64,000 nt of DNA. It comes from Butyricicoccus intestinisimiae. Its GTDB lineage: Bacteria; Bacillota; Clostridia; Oscillospirales; Butyricicoccaceae. Position 1 is the first letter of the stretch. Each line of letters begins with the position of its first letter. Shown piece by piece: positions 8,332-19,534 of the stretch. Position numbers and translations under genes: made by a program. Under the pieces are notes generated by a model, which had not been told where the DNA came from, ran no database searches, and saw only the letters and a list, made by a program, of their open reading frames with translations. The stretch is from NCBI RefSeq assembly GCF_018918345.1, contig NZ_JAHLQI010000003.1:293992-357991 (forward strand), given 5' to 3'.

Positions 8332-9831
8332 ATGTTCAACAAACAAAAAAAGCAGACAGAAAAGACACTGGTTTTGACGCCGGAACAAAAGGCACAGCGC
8401 CGCAAAAAGCTGCGCCGCGTGTCAGTCTCCGCAGGCAGTCTCGCCGTCACACTGGTCGCTGTGATTCTCGTCAATCTGATTGCCACCAGCCTGACGGATA
8501 AATTTGATTTAAATCTCGATTTGACATCCAATCAGTTGTATCAGATTTCCGATGACACCAAATCTGCGCTGTCCGATTTGAAGGGCTCTGTGACGATTAC
8601 CGTCTTGGCAGATGAGGACGATTTCAAGAAGGATACCTATTACGACACCGTTTACAAGCTGCTGAACAAATATACGCAGCTCGCGAGAGACAACCTGACT
8701 GTCACCTACATCAATCCATACACCAATCCGAACGCCGTGAGCAAATACAGCAATCTCGCGTCCTCTATTACCACCGGCAGCGTGATCGTTTCGTGCGGCG
8801 ACAACACCCGCGTGCTCAACACCAGTGATTTTTACTCTACCGAGGCGAGTTCTTCGTACTCCGGATACTATGATGTGACCGGTTTTCAGGGCGAGCAGGC
8901 ATTGACCTCTGCCATTTTGTCCGTCACCAGTGAGGAAACCCCGGGAATGTACGTCCTGCAGGGACACAACGAGAGCATTTCCACCAGTCTGTCCACGCTG
9001 TTCACCTCGGCGGGCTACACGGCAAACACGCTGAATCTGACGGAAGAAAAAAAGATTCCGGACGATGCCTCTGTTCTCGTGCTCAGTCTGCCGCAGACCG
9101 ACTACACCGAGGACGAAATCAATCTGATTGACGCCTTTGTCAAAAACGGCGGCGATTTGATGGTATTTGACAGCACATCCAGCCCGACCGACCTGCCGGT
9201 TTTGTACTCCTACCTCAAAGAATGGGGCATCACGGTCAATTCCGACATGGTGTTGGACTCCAAGTATAATATTGACGAGGCAACCGATGTTCTCGCTCAG
9301 CTGACGGATTCCGATGCCAACAGCGATATTTCCGATTCGGATCAGACGCTGGTAGCGCCAAGCGCCAAGTCTCTGACCGCGCAGCTGCCGGATTCCACGA
9401 CCGACCGCACGGTGGAAACTCTGATGGAAAGCCGCGACAGCTCGTATTCCAAGGTATTGTCCTCGGACACCAGCTACGACAGCTATGACAAGGCAGACGG
9501 CGATACCGATGGCCCGTTTGCGCTGGCAGCGCTGGCACAGTACACCGGCAACGACAAAAACGGTCAGGTATTCGTTTGCTCCGCCGGCATCATGATGTCG
9601 GACGATCTGATGAACGCATCCAGCCTCATGAACCATTCGTTCCTAAACAATGTGCTGGGTCAGATGCAGCCGGAGGTAACCTCGGTTTCCATTCCGTCCA
9701 AGAGCCTGTCCTCTGAACCGCTCGTCATCAGCACAACCGCAGAGTTCTTTGTATTCCTCATTCTGTTCCTCATTCCTGTTGCCATGTTTGTGGGCGGCAT
9801 TGTTGTCTTTGTTCGCCGGAGGAAGCTGTAA
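8332..9831 (+). CDS. GldG-like ABC auxiliary protein
   Basis: 499 residues from ATG 8332, which is placed 9 bases after AGGAGG; a GTG at 8323 abuts the ribosome binding site and is unlikely. Basic N-terminus (KKLRRVSVSAGSLAVT), one membrane segment near residues 35-55, a long extracytoplasmic region with NQLYQISDDTKSALSDLKG and SPTDLPVLYSYLKEWGI, and a C-terminal membrane anchor ending VFVRRRKL. This layout fits the auxiliary ABC-transport family (GldG / IPR019196 type). It follows ATPase and permease genes and overlaps the next gene by one base, so all four act together. Confidence 0.85.
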   Translation: MFNKQKKQTEKTLVLTPEQKAQRRKKLRRVSVSAGSLAVTLVAVILVNLIATSLTDKFDLNLDLTSNQLYQISDDTKSALSDLKGSVTITVLADEDDFKKDTYYDTVYKLLNKYTQLARDNLTVTYINPYTNPNAVSKYSNLASSITTGSVIVSCGDNTRVLNTSDFYSTEASSSYSGYYDVTGFQGEQALTSAILSVTSEETPGMYVLQGHNESISTSLSTLFTSAGYTANTLNLTEEKKIPDDASVLVLSLPQTDYTEDEINLIDAFVKNGGDLMVFDSTSSPTDLPVLYSYLKEWGITVNSDMVLDSKYNIDEATDVLAQLTDSDANSDISDSDQTLVAPSAKSLTAQLPDSTTDRTVETLMESRDSSYSKVLSSDTSYDSYDKADGDTDGPFALAALAQYTGNDKNGQVFVCSAGIMMSDDLMNASSLMNHSFLNNVLGQMQPEVTSVSIPSKSLSSEPLVISTTAEFFVFLILFLIPVAMFVGGIVVFVRRRKL

Positions 9832-11291
9832 TGCGAAAAAATACCAAGCGGCTGCTTTTGGGTCTGGTCGCCGTCGCCATTCTCGGCGGTGTTTACGCCG
9901 GACTCATGCACATGCCGGACGAACAGGACACATCCAGCGAGAGCAAAACGCTGGTGTCTGCGGACGCAGATGCATTGTCCAGCATTCATGTCGCGCTGAG
10001 CGGCGGCGATGATTACACGCTGACCAGTACAACAAAAAACAAAAAGACCACCTATACCATGTCCGGCACGCAGGACACCAGCGCATACAGCGACAGTCTG
10101 ATGCAAAACCTCTTTTCCACCGCCAGCTCCATCTCCGGCACCGTGGTTGAGGAATCCTGCTCGGATTTATCAAAATACGGTCTGGCGGGCAGCGATTCCA
10201 TCAGTACCGTAGCGATTACCGATACAGACGGCAAAACCACCACCCTGCGGTTTGGTGTATCCAGTGATGTCGTGAGCGGCACCTATTGCAATCTAGACGG
10301 CAAAACCGATGTCTATCTAGTGGACAGCGACACAGCATCTGCTCTGTTGGAGCAGGAATCCTATTACCGCAACCTGACCGTGCTCGGCAGCTATTACAGC
10401 TTATCTTCCGAGCTGCAAAGTCTGACCGTCGATGCGCTTGCAGACGGAACGGTTCTGACCGTGCAGGCGCGGGACACCTCCGACATGGATGAGACAACCG
10501 CCAAAGCCTATTCTGATTTTGTCTTTACCGCACCGGAATCCTGCGATGCAGACGATTCCGAGCTGAAAAACGGCTTGTTGTCCGACTTACAGACGCTGCT
10601 CACCGCACAGTCGATTGCCGCAGACAATCCATCGGATTTGAGTCCATACGGCTTGGACAATCCAACCGCCCGCGTACACATCAAAACCAACAGCATGGAT
10701 GCCACGGTTCTCATCGGCAGCGTCACAGACGACAACAGCGGCCGCTATGTCATGAAAGAAGGCGGTTCCACGGTCTTTGTGTCCGATGCTTCCGGCTGCG
10801 GCTTTCTCAGTGACGATTGGAGCGATTGGCGCTCTGCCAATTTGATGCCGTTCTCGCTGAACGAAGTGTCTCAAATTACCGTCACACAAAACGGCACCAC
10901 ACACGCGGTTGCCGTGACGCAGGAAGCTTCTGACGAGGAGGATGCTGACGCCGAGAGCGAAGACAGCTCCAACACAGACAGCAGTGATACGGATTCCTCC
11001 GATGTCTCTCAAACCGCCGCACTGGACGGAGAGACCATGAGCACGGAAGCCTTGCAGCAACTGTATGCCGCATTGGATTCCGTCAATTACACGCGCATTG
11101 TCGACGCCCCAACTGCACAGCAGGCGCAAGCAACGGTCACGCTGACGATGACGGACGGCACGACCCGTTCGCTATCGTTCGCCAAGGGCGGTTCTCGGGA
11201 ATATCTGGTCAGCGTAAACGGCGGCGCCTACGCCTACGGCGTGCAGCAGGACGAACTGACCAGTATCACTGACGCACTGACAACGAAGTAA
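9831..11291 (+). CDS. DUF4340 protein of GldA/F/G-type ABC operon
   Basis: 486 residues. Start ATG overlaps the upstream stop (TAATG). One N-terminal membrane segment (LLLGLVAVAILGGVYAG) is followed by an extracytoplasmic domain with repeated motifs such as LSKYGLAG and LSPYGLDNPTARVHI, typical of DUF4340. A Ser/Asp/Glu-rich low-complexity linker (about residues 370-390) precedes the last domain. Proteins of this kind usually close operons with GldG-like partners and may help deliver an exported lipid or polysaccharide; function is not established. Confidence 0.82.
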   Translation: MRKNTKRLLLGLVAVAILGGVYAGLMHMPDEQDTSSESKTLVSADADALSSIHVALSGGDDYTLTSTTKNKKTTYTMSGTQDTSAYSDSLMQNLFSTASSISGTVVEESCSDLSKYGLAGSDSISTVAITDTDGKTTTLRFGVSSDVVSGTYCNLDGKTDVYLVDSDTASALLEQESYYRNLTVLGSYYSLSSELQSLTVDALADGTVLTVQARDTSDMDETTAKAYSDFVFTAPESCDADDSELKNGLLSDLQTLLTAQSIAADNPSDLSPYGLDNPTARVHIKTNSMDATVLIGSVTDDNSGRYVMKEGGSTVFVSDASGCGFLSDDWSDWRSANLMPFSLNEVSQITVTQNGTTHAVAVTQEASDEEDADAESEDSSNTDSSDTDSSDVSQTAALDGETMSTEALQQLYAALDSVNYTRIVDAPTAQQAQATVTLTMTDGTTRSLSFAKGGSREYLVSVNGGAYAYGVQQDELTSITDALTTK

Positions 11292-11302
11292 TATGAAAAA
11301 AT

Positions 11303-12232
11303 CCTTCCTCTTTGAGGAAGGTAGCACGGCGCAAGCCGTGACGGAAGGAGCAGCACGCGAGCAAGTCCATATGCGAATCAACTTGGTTCGTCAGGCGTAC
11401 AGTTCGCACCGGCTTCTTGGCTCTCCCTTTGGGAGAGCTGGCATTTGCAGGGCAAATGACTGAGAGGGCAGCGCACAGGCAGGTTCGTGTCAGGGCGAAT
11501 TTGAAAAACTATGTCAGCTGGTATTAGCCCTCTCTGTCGCTGCGCGACATCTCTCCCAAGGTGAGAGACAAGATTGGTCTGTGCGTAAAACCAGAGCCTT
11601 CCTCTTTGAGGAAAGTGGCACGGCGCAAGCCGTGACGGAAGGAGCAGCACGCGGGCAAGTCCGTATGCGAATCAACTTGGTTCGTCAAGCGTACAGTTCG
11701 CACCGGCTTCTTGGCTCTCCCTTTGGGAGAGCTGGCATTTGCAGGGCAAATGACTGAGAGGGCAACACGTTGACAAATTCGTATCAGGATAAATCTTCAA
11801 AAACATGCTGACTGGTATTAGCCCTCTCTGTCGCTGCGCGACATCTCTCCCAAGGGGAGAGACAAGTTTGGTCTGTGCGTAAAACCAAAGCCTTCCTCTT
11901 TGAGGAAGGTGGCACGGCGCAAGCCGTGACGGAAGGAGCAGCACGCGAGCAAGTCCGTATGCAAATAACTTGGTTCGTCAAGCGTACAGTTCGCACCGGC
12001 TTCTTGGCTCTCCCTTTGGGAGAGCTGGCATTTGCAGGGCAAATGACTGAGAGGGCAGCGCACAGGCAGGTTCGTGTCAGGGCGAATTTGAAAAACTATG
12101 TCAGCTGGTATTTGCCCTCTCTGTCGCTGCGCGACATCTCTCCCAAAGGGAGAGACAAGTTTGGTCTGTGCGTAAGAGGGAGCCCGCCCTCTCTGTCGCT
12201 GCTCGACATCTCTCCCAAGGGGAGAGACAAGA
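11303..12232. repeat. Tandem array of three ~294-bp repeat units plus a partial fourth
   Basis: Near-identical units start at 11303, 11597 and 11891 (period 294). Each begins with a hairpin CCTTCCTC-TTTGAGGAAGG, then CACGGC-GCAA-GCCGTG, a variable part, then CTCTCCC-TTT-GGGAGAG, CATTTGC-AGG-GCAAATG, and finally CTCTGTCGCTGCGCGACAT with CTCTCCCAAGGGGAGAG. A partial unit with only the last segment follows at 12187-12232. Shorter relatives lie at 41910-42178 and 46010-46183, so it is a dispersed family. No transposase or plausible gene is inside. It sits directly after the DUF4340 stop, between convergent transcription units. Confidence 0.9.
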
Positions 12233-12245
12233 TAAAAATACGCAC

Positions 12246-12272
12246 AAAAAAACTCCCTTTCGGGAGTTTTTT
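12246..12272. terminator. Bidirectional terminator for dnaJ and the repeat-side transcript
   Basis: AAAAAAACTCCC and GGGAGTTTTTT form a short perfect hairpin with A/T runs on both sides, 24 bases from the dnaJ stop. Confidence 0.85.
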
Positions 12273-12295
12273 GCGTTCTATTCAGATATTACTCT

Positions 12296-13450
12296 TTACT
12301 TCTTGCCGAACAGATTTTTCATCTTGTCCTTGAACGAGCGGCGATTGGGGTGGTTCTGCGGATTGTCGCTTTCTTCCAGCTTACGCAGCAGTTCCTTCTG
12401 GCTCTCGGTCAGATTCTTCGGCACTTCCAGCGTCACCTTGACGAACTGATCGCCGCGGCCGCGGCCGTTGACTGCCTGAATGCCCTTGCCGCGCATACGG
12501 AACACGGTGCCCGGCTGCGTGCCTGCCGGCATGGTATACTCTACCTTGCCGTCGATAGTCGGAACAATCAGCTTATCGCCCAGACAAGCCTGTGCATAGG
12601 AAATCGGCACCTCACACCATACATCATAGCCATCGCGCTGGAACAGCGGATGCGGACGAATGGCAACCGTAATGATAACATCGCCGTTCGGGCCGCCGTT
12701 GACGCCGGCACCGCCCTGTCCGCGCAGTGCAATGCTCTGGCCTTCGTCGATGCCCGCCGGAATCTTAACTTCCAGCGTGCGAGCACGGCGCTCCTGACCG
12801 GTGCCGCGGCACTTCTTACACGGCTTGCGGATAATCTTGCCGGTGCCATGACAATTCGGACACGGTCCGGTAGACGAGAACGCGCCGAATGGCGTTCTCT
12901 GCGTCTGCTGCACAGTACCGGAACCATGACAATTCGAACAGGTCTCCGGTGTATAGCCCTTTTCTGCGCCGGTGCCGCCGCACTCGGTGCACTTTTCCGT
13001 GCGCTCAATCTGAATCTTCTTTTCACAGCCAAATGCCGCTTCTTCAAAGCTAAGCATCACGGTACGGCGAATGGACTCACCCTGACGCGGTGCATTGGCG
13101 CGATTGGTGCGGGAAGAACCGCCGCCGAAGCCGCCGCCAAAGAAGCTTCCGAAAATATCGCCCAGATCAACGTCTTGGAAGCCGCCAAAGCCTGCGCCTC
13201 CCTGTCCTGCTCCATAATTCGGGTCTACGCCCGCAAAGCCGAACTGATCGTAACGGGAACGCTTCTCGGAGTCCGACAATACCTCATAGGCCTCGCCGAT
13301 TTCCTTGAACTTTTCCGCAGCTTCCGGATTATCCTTATTTAAATCAGGATGGTACTTTCTTGCCAGCTTGCGGTATGCCTTCTTGATTTCGTCATCCGTG
13401 GCTCCCTTGCTGACACCAAGCACCTCATAATAATCTCTTTTATCAGCCAT
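12296..13450 (-). CDS. dnaJ: Chaperone protein DnaJ
   Basis: 384 residues, normal length. The J domain holds [17 protein letters not shown] and the HPD motif ([11 protein letters not shown]) that stimulates DnaK ATPase. A Gly/Phe-rich linker ([20 protein letters not shown]) follows, then four zinc-binding repeats [24 protein letters not shown] and CKKCRGTG, and the C-terminal substrate-binding domains. Start ATG is preceded by AAGGAGGGTCATGACAT. Last gene of the hrcA-grpE-dnaK-dnaJ operon; separated from dnaK by 100 bases holding a strong hairpin. Confidence 0.97.
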   Translation of the reverse strand: MADKRDYYEVLGVSKGATDDEIKKAYRKLARKYHPDLNKDNPEAAEKFKEIGEAYEVLSDSEKRSRYDQFGFAGVDPNYGAGQGGAGFGGFQDVDLGDIFGSFFGGGFGGGSSRTNRANAPRQGESIRRTVMLSFEEAAFGCEKKIQIERTEKCTECGGTGAEKGYTPETCSNCHGSGTVQQTQRTPFGAFSSTGPCPNCHGTGKIIRKPCKKCRGTGQERRARTLEVKIPAGIDEGQSIALRGQGGAGVNGGPNGDVIITVAIRPHPLFQRDGYDVWCEVPISYAQACLGDKLIVPTIDGKVEYTMPAGTQPGTVFRMRGKGIQAVNGRGRGDQFVKVTLEVPKNLTESQKELLRKLEESDNPQNHPNRRSFKDKMKNLFGKK

Positions 13451-13490
13451 ATGTCATGACCCTCCTTATGGGGGTATAAAAATAGAAAGA

Positions 13491-13536
13491 TACAGAGGGC
13501 AAGGCAGGTCGTTTTGCCAACCTGCCTGCCCCTGTA
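13491..13536 (-). other. dnaK-dnaJ intercistronic hairpin
   Basis: TACAG-GGGCA-GGCAGGT pairs with ACCTGCC-TTGCCC-CTGTA in the minus-strand transcript, giving a long imperfect stem. Only a broken T-run follows, so it may be a partial terminator or an mRNA processing or stability element that lowers dnaJ relative to dnaK. Confidence 0.6.
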
Positions 13537-13550
13537 TTTTTTATTGCATC

Positions 13551-15431
<1,881 letters not shown>

Positions 15432-15463
15432 CTATATCAAAGATAATATTTTACAAAGATAAA

Positions 15464-16021
15464 TTAGTTTGCGACCTTGACCATTGCGGTGCGGATGATT
15501 TTGTCACCGTGGCGGAAGCCCTTCTGGAAGCACTCTGCGATGCAGTTCTCTCCCAGCGACTCATCCTCCATGTGCATCACTGCATTGTGAACGGTCGGGT
15601 CAAATTCCGTGCCCGGCTCTGCGGAGATAATCTCCACGCCGAGCGAGTCCAGTGCGGATTCAAACTGCCGTGCAGTCATTTCCACACCCTTTTTATATTC
15701 CGTATCTTCGGTTTCCTGTGCAAGGGCACGTTCCAAGTTATCGTAAATCGGTAAAATGGCACTCAGCGCCTTGCCGGTTGCCTCAGAGCGGATCATGTCG
15801 CGCTCTTTTGCGACGCGCTTGCGGTAGTTATCATATTCAGCTGCCATGCGCATATAGCGGTCATTCAGCTCATCCAGCTGCTTCTGCAGCTTTTCTTCTG
15901 CTGTTTCCTCTGGCGCTTTTGTATCTTCAGCAGCCTGTTCCGCGGTACCCTTCGCTGCCGCCTCTTCGGCTGCAGTGTTTTCCTGCTCTGCGGTCTCCTG
16001 CTTGTTCTCGTTGGTATTCAT
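15464..16021 (-). CDS. grpE: Nucleotide exchange factor GrpE
   Basis: 185 residues from ATG 16021, preceded by ATAGGAGGAAGACC; an upstream in-frame ATG (16048) lies inside the hrcA 3' region and lacks a good site. The first 65 residues are Glu/Ala-rich and disordered, then a coiled coil (EKLQKQLDELNDRYMRM) and the family core YDNYRKRVAKERD, YDNLERALAQ and GVEIISAEPGTEFDPTVHNA, ending with VLKGFRHGDKIIRTAMV-like sequence. Releases ADP from DnaK. Confidence 0.96.
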   Translation of the reverse strand: MNTNENKQETAEQENTAAEEAAAKGTAEQAAEDTKAPEETAEEKLQKQLDELNDRYMRMAAEYDNYRKRVAKERDMIRSEATGKALSAILPIYDNLERALAQETEDTEYKKGVEMTARQFESALDSLGVEIISAEPGTEFDPTVHNAVMHMEDESLGENCIAECFQKGFRHGDKIIRTAMVKVAN

Positions 16022-16031
16022 GGTCTTCCTC

Positions 16032-17078
16032 CTATTGTTCGTCATCAAAGAATGTCTCCGAGATCAATCGGTTCAGACCCTTGGAGAACAGCGCGAGTCT
16101 CGCAGAGAGCTTTGCGTAATCCATACGGGTCGGACCCACAATGCCGATTAAGCCGCGTCCCATACTGCCGATGTTGTAGGTCGCATAGACCATGCTGGCA
16201 GTTTGCAGCGGGCCATCGGTGCCGTTTTCCGGACCGATTGTGATGCGCACGCCGTCGATATCGCGGGTAAACGTGCGAAGCGCCGGCACGTGGCTTTCAT
16301 CCGAGATATAATCCAGAAGCTCCTGCGCCTTGTGGGCGTCCTGATATTCCGGATACGCCAGCAGCTTGGAAGCACCCTGTAAGAATATCTTCTGGCTGCT
16401 GAACTCCTCGATGACCTCATCCAGGAACTGGGAAACCAGCTCCAGCAGGGCGGTCACACCGGCTGCCCGACGGACAATATCAAATCTCTGCGGGGTAATC
16501 GCATCAATGGGGATATTGGTCAGCGTCTGATTGAGCACATACGTCAGCAGCTCGGCTTCCTCTGCCGTGACCGGCGTTGCGGTGCGCAGCATTTTGTTTT
16601 TGACCACGCCGCTGTCTGTGACGACGACGATGACAAAATCCAGCGGACTGACGGCGATGATCTGGAACTTTCGAATCGTCACACGCTGCATATACGGTGT
16701 AACGGCGAGCGTTGTGTAGTCGGTCAGGTTCGAGATCAGCTTACCGGCCTCTGAAACCATGCGGTCAAGTTCTTTGACTTTGAGCTTCATGACCGAATTG
16801 ATGCGGTCTACATCCGCCACGCTCAAATCGGTTCGTCCCATCAGCTCATCGACGTACAGCCGGTAGCCTGCCGGGGACGGGATGCGTCCGGCGGAGGTAT
16901 GCGGTTTTTCAAGATAGCCCATTTCTTCCAGCTCACTCATCTCATTGCGGATGGTGGCGGAGGAGAATCGAAGCTCCGGACGGCTTGCGAGCGCCTTGGA
17001 GCCAACCGGCTCCGCCGTGCGGATATAGTCATTGATGACAGTTTTTAAAATCAATTTCTTTCGTGCGGATAGCTCCAC
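16032..17078 (-). CDS. hrcA: Heat-inducible transcription repressor HrcA
   Basis: 348 residues from a GTG at 17078, 8 bases after AGGAGG; the next upstream GTG (17087) is too close to that site. N-terminal winged helix with LKTVINDYIRTAEPVGSKAL and FSSATIRNEMSELEEMGYLE, then SAGRIPSPAGYRLYVD, all typical of HrcA. It binds the CIRCE operator just upstream and so represses its own operon; GroEL usually helps it fold. First gene of the heat-shock operon. Confidence 0.97.
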   Translation of the reverse strand: MELSARKKLILKTVINDYIRTAEPVGSKALASRPELRFSSATIRNEMSELEEMGYLEKPHTSAGRIPSPAGYRLYVDELMGRTDLSVADVDRINSVMKLKVKELDRMVSEAGKLISNLTDYTTLAVTPYMQRVTIRKFQIIAVSPLDFVIVVVTDSGVVKNKMLRTATPVTAEEAELLTYVLNQTLTNIPIDAITPQRFDIVRRAAGVTALLELVSQFLDEVIEEFSSQKIFLQGASKLLAYPEYQDAHKAQELLDYISDESHVPALRTFTRDIDGVRITIGPENGTDGPLQTASMVYATYNIGSMGRGLIGIVGPTRMDYAKLSARLALFSKGLNRLISETFFDDEQ

Positions 17079-17132
17079 GGTCTCCACCTCCTGAAGTGCT
17101 CCGGGTGCCTTGGCACTGTCTTGTTTCGAGTG

Positions 17133-17159
17133 TTAGCACTCAACCTCTCTGAGTGCTAA
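17133..17159 (-). promoter_or_regulatory. CIRCE operator (HrcA binding site)
   Basis: TTAGCACTC, nine bases, GAGTGCTAA: an exact match to the CIRCE consensus. It lies between the promoter and the hrcA start, over the transcription start region. Confidence 0.97.
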
Positions 17160-17163
17160 ATAT

Positions 17164-17192
17164 AAGATAGCACCCTGTTTTCCCGTTGTCAA
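17164..17192 (-). promoter_or_regulatory. Sigma-A promoter of the heat-shock operon
   Basis: Minus-strand TTGACA and TATCTT with a 17-base spacer; the -10 box is immediately upstream of CIRCE. Confidence 0.85.
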
Positions 17193-17365
17193 GAAAAAGC
17201 GCCATTTTTTCTGTGAATAATTTGTGAATTCCCTATATGGCGAAATATTGACTGTTTTGCACATAGTTTTGCACCGTTTTTTCGTCAAATATACAGCCGA
17301 TGCACATCGTTCTCATTTATGCTATACTGATAGCAGAATTTGATTCTCGAAAGAAGGGATTGCTC

Positions 17366-18121
17366 ATGAAAACAGCACTGATTACCGGTGCATCCTCCGG
17401 CATCGGGCGCGATATTGCGCGCGAGCTGAGCCGGCAGGGCTGGCGCCTGCTGCTTGCAGCCCGCCGCCGCGACCGTCTGGAAGCACTCGCCAAAGAATTA
17501 CAGACGCCGTGCCGCATTTATGTCTGCGATGTCTCGAAAAAAGAAAATTGTATCTGGCTGCACGAGCAGACCCGCGCACAGGGTGTCTCTTTGCTCGTCA
17601 ATGCGGCGGGATTTGGTCTGTTCGGCAATTTCAGCTCCACAGAGCTTAACCGCGAGCTGGAAATGATTGACGTCAACATCCGCGCGGTGCATATTTTAAC
17701 CAAGCTGTTTTTGCGCGATTTCATCAAGCAGGATGCCGGTGCCATCTTAAACGTCGCTTCCTCTGCCGGTTTTTTGGCGGGTCCGATGCTGTCTACCTAT
17801 TATGCATCCAAAAACTATGTGGTTCGCCTGAGCGAAGCGATTTATGAAGAACTGCGTGCCTCCGGCAGCCATGTCACCATCAGCTGCCTGTGTCCCGGCC
17901 CCGTTGACACGGAATTCAATGCCGCCGCAGGCATCAGCAAATTTTCGGTCAAGGCAATGAACAGCCGCCGCGTCGCGCGCATCGCCGTGCGCCAGACGCT
18001 CGCCGGAAAGCTGCTCATCCTTCCGGGCATCTCCACCAAGCTCAGCACGGCATTGTCTCGCTTCGTGCCGGAAAAGCCGCTGCTGCGCATGGTACACGGC
18101 ATTCAAAAGGGAAAGCAATAA
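17366..18121 (+). CDS. Short-chain dehydrogenase/reductase (SDR)
   Basis: 251 residues, start ATG 17366 after AAGGGA. The nucleotide-binding motif TGASSGIG begins at residue 7 and the NAG-type motif appears as NAAGFG. Catalytic residues are in NVASSAGFL (Ser) and YYASK (Tyr and Lys). The sequence resembles the DltE/YqjQ-like group of NAD(P)-dependent oxidoreductases acting on acyl or keto substrates, but the substrate cannot be read from it. It stands alone between the heat-shock operon and a terminator; an extended -10 (TGCTATACT) lies about 37 bases upstream. Confidence 0.85.
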   Translation: MKTALITGASSGIGRDIARELSRQGWRLLLAARRRDRLEALAKELQTPCRIYVCDVSKKENCIWLHEQTRAQGVSLLVNAAGFGLFGNFSSTELNRELEMIDVNIRAVHILTKLFLRDFIKQDAGAILNVASSAGFLAGPMLSTYYASKNYVVRLSEAIYEELRASGSHVTISCLCPGPVDTEFNAAAGISKFSVKAMNSRRVARIAVRQTLAGKLLILPGISTKLSTALSRFVPEKPLLRMVHGIQKGKQ

Positions 18122-18159
18122 CCCTATCCTGACGCACCGCGCAAACGGCACACCTGACG

Positions 18160-18193
18160 AAAAAGCCCGAAGGCAGAATACCTTCGGGCTTTT
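18160..18193. terminator. Bidirectional terminator between SDR gene and tRNA-Arg
   Basis: AAAAGCCCGAAGG and CCTTCGGGCTTTT form a 13-bp stem with T-runs in both directions, serving the SDR gene on plus and the tRNA on minus. Confidence 0.85.
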
Positions 18194-18194
18194 C

Positions 18195-18271
18195 TGGTGT
18201 CCCTGAGAGGAGTCGAACCTCCGGCCTGCCGCTTAGGAGGCGGCTGCTCTATCCAACTGAGCTACAGAGAC
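18195..18271 (-). tRNA. tRNA-Arg (anticodon CCT)
   Basis: 77 bases with an encoded CCA end. The minus strand folds as a cloverleaf: GTCTCTG acceptor, D-arm AGCTCAGTTGGATAGAGC, anticodon stem CCGCC/GGCGG-type with loop holding CCT, and T-arm GGAGGTTCGACTCC. Reads AGG codons. The acceptor stem pairs GTCTCTG with CAGGGAC. Confidence 0.95.
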
Positions 18272-18471
18272 ATACATATATATCGCGTAAACACAATATA
18301 TAGTATATATGATTGCCGGCCAAATTGCAAGCAGATGCCGCCTTCTGCGTTTGGATTGTTCAGGATATGTTTACAAGAGGGCATTGCATTACGGCGAAAA
18401 AAGCATTATGATAATGAGATGAACCAAACCGTCGCGGTTTGGTCGCTATGTACGTCAGAGGAGGCACCGCG

Positions 18472-19404
18472 ATGCTCACAGAGAAAAAGCAAAGCCTGAT
18501 GCTCGTCATCAATCCGACAGCAGGCAAAAATCAGGCGCGGGACAACCTGTTTCCGCTCACCAATTACTTTTTTACGCACAACTACCACGTGACGGTGTTT
18601 CCGACACAGGCCAAAGGAGACGCCTGCAACTACGTTGCGGAGTATGCGACGCAATACGATGCCCTCGTCTGCGTCGGCGGCGACGGCACATTAAACGAAG
18701 TTGTCACCGGACTGATGATGTGTCCGGCGGACAAACGGCCGCGTCTCGGATACATCCCCGGCGGCTCCACCAACGACTTCGCCAACACGCTCGGCATCAG
18801 CAGCGTCATGGAGGAAGCTGCCGAACAGTTTTGCTCCGGCAAACCGTTTTGCTGTGACATCGGCAAGTTTAACGGCAGATATTTCACGTATGTCGCCGCC
18901 TTCGGTCTGTTTACCGAGGTCTCCTATGAAACGCCGCAGCCGCTCAAAAATGCGCTCGGTCACGCCGCGTATCTGCTGGAGGGCGCCAAGTCGCTGACCT
19001 CTATCAAGAGCTACGCGCTCAAGGTACGCTGCGATGAGGAAGAAATCAACGGCAAATTTATTTATGGTCAGCTGTCCAATTCGACCTCTATCGGCGGTAT
19101 TTTGAACATCACCCGCACCGGCGTTCAGCTGGACGATGGTTTGTTCGAGGTCATTCTCATTCACATGCCAGAAAATTTATTGGAGCTGAACGACATTGTT
19201 GCCAGCCTGATGTCGCAGAAGCTGGCGGAATGCAAGTATATCTTTTTCCGCCGTGCAAAATCCGTAACCGTGCAGGCGGACAGTCCGCTTCCTTGGACGC
19301 TGGACGGCGAAGCGGGCGGCAGCTTTACCTATTCCCAGGCGGAAATCATTCCGGGCGCCGTAACATTCAATCTGGATTTGCCGGGCAACAAGCCAGAGAT
19401 ATAA
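18472..19404 (+). CDS. Diacylglycerol/lipid kinase family protein (DagK/YegS type)
   Basis: 310 residues from ATG 18472, 8 bases after AGAGGAGG. The N-terminal domain has VINPTAGKNQARDN and the ATP-binding GGDGTLNEVVTGL motif, followed by LGYIPGGSTNDFANTLG, all diagnostic of the DAGK catalytic family. The C-terminal part ends in a beta-rich domain with WTLDGEAGG. It phosphorylates diacylglycerol or a related lipid, recycling it to phosphatidic acid. A small hairpin ACCAAACC/GGTTTGGT lies at 18424-18442 in the leader. Monocistronic, with its own terminator. Confidence 0.9.
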   Translation: MLTEKKQSLMLVINPTAGKNQARDNLFPLTNYFFTHNYHVTVFPTQAKGDACNYVAEYATQYDALVCVGGDGTLNEVVTGLMMCPADKRPRLGYIPGGSTNDFANTLGISSVMEEAAEQFCSGKPFCCDIGKFNGRYFTYVAAFGLFTEVSYETPQPLKNALGHAAYLLEGAKSLTSIKSYALKVRCDEEEINGKFIYGQLSNSTSIGGILNITRTGVQLDDGLFEVILIHMPENLLELNDIVASLMSQKLAECKYIFFRRAKSVTVQADSPLPWTLDGEAGGSFTYSQAEIIPGAVTFNLDLPGNKPEI

Positions 19405-19420
19405 AATATAACAGAATCTG

Positions 19421-19450
19421 ACAGGATGCAGCGTGCTGCATCCTGTTTTT
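19421..19450 (+). terminator. Terminator of the lipid kinase gene
   Basis: ACAGGATGCAGC and GCTGCATCCTGT form a 12-bp stem with a 2-base gap, followed by TTTTT. Confidence 0.88.
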
Positions 19451-19466
19451 GTGTGCAGGCTGCTCG

Positions 19467-19495
19467 TTGTCAGCCGCATAGCACTGTGCTATACT
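19467..19495 (+). promoter_or_regulatory. Promoter of the GT2-gtrA-GT operon
   Basis: TTGTCA and TATACT separated by 17 bases, about 40 bases before the first gene. Confidence 0.65.
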
Positions 19496-19534
19496 TAAAC
19501 AGATAATCTATGTGAAAAGATCGTGAGGCATTTT

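Noticed and set aside
11378..12063. Similar minus-strand frames of about 70-90 codons repeated through the tandem array
   Set aside because: They recur only because the DNA repeats. They consist of translated hairpins, have no consistent start sites and do not persist in the copies at 41.9 and 46.0 kb.
11303..12232. Possible CRISPR array
   Set aside because: Units are about 294 bp and nearly identical throughout, with no short direct repeats separated by unique spacers and no cas genes nearby.
18424..18442. Leader hairpin of the lipid kinase gene as a riboswitch
   Set aside because: It is a single 8-bp stem without conserved aptamer features or an expression platform.
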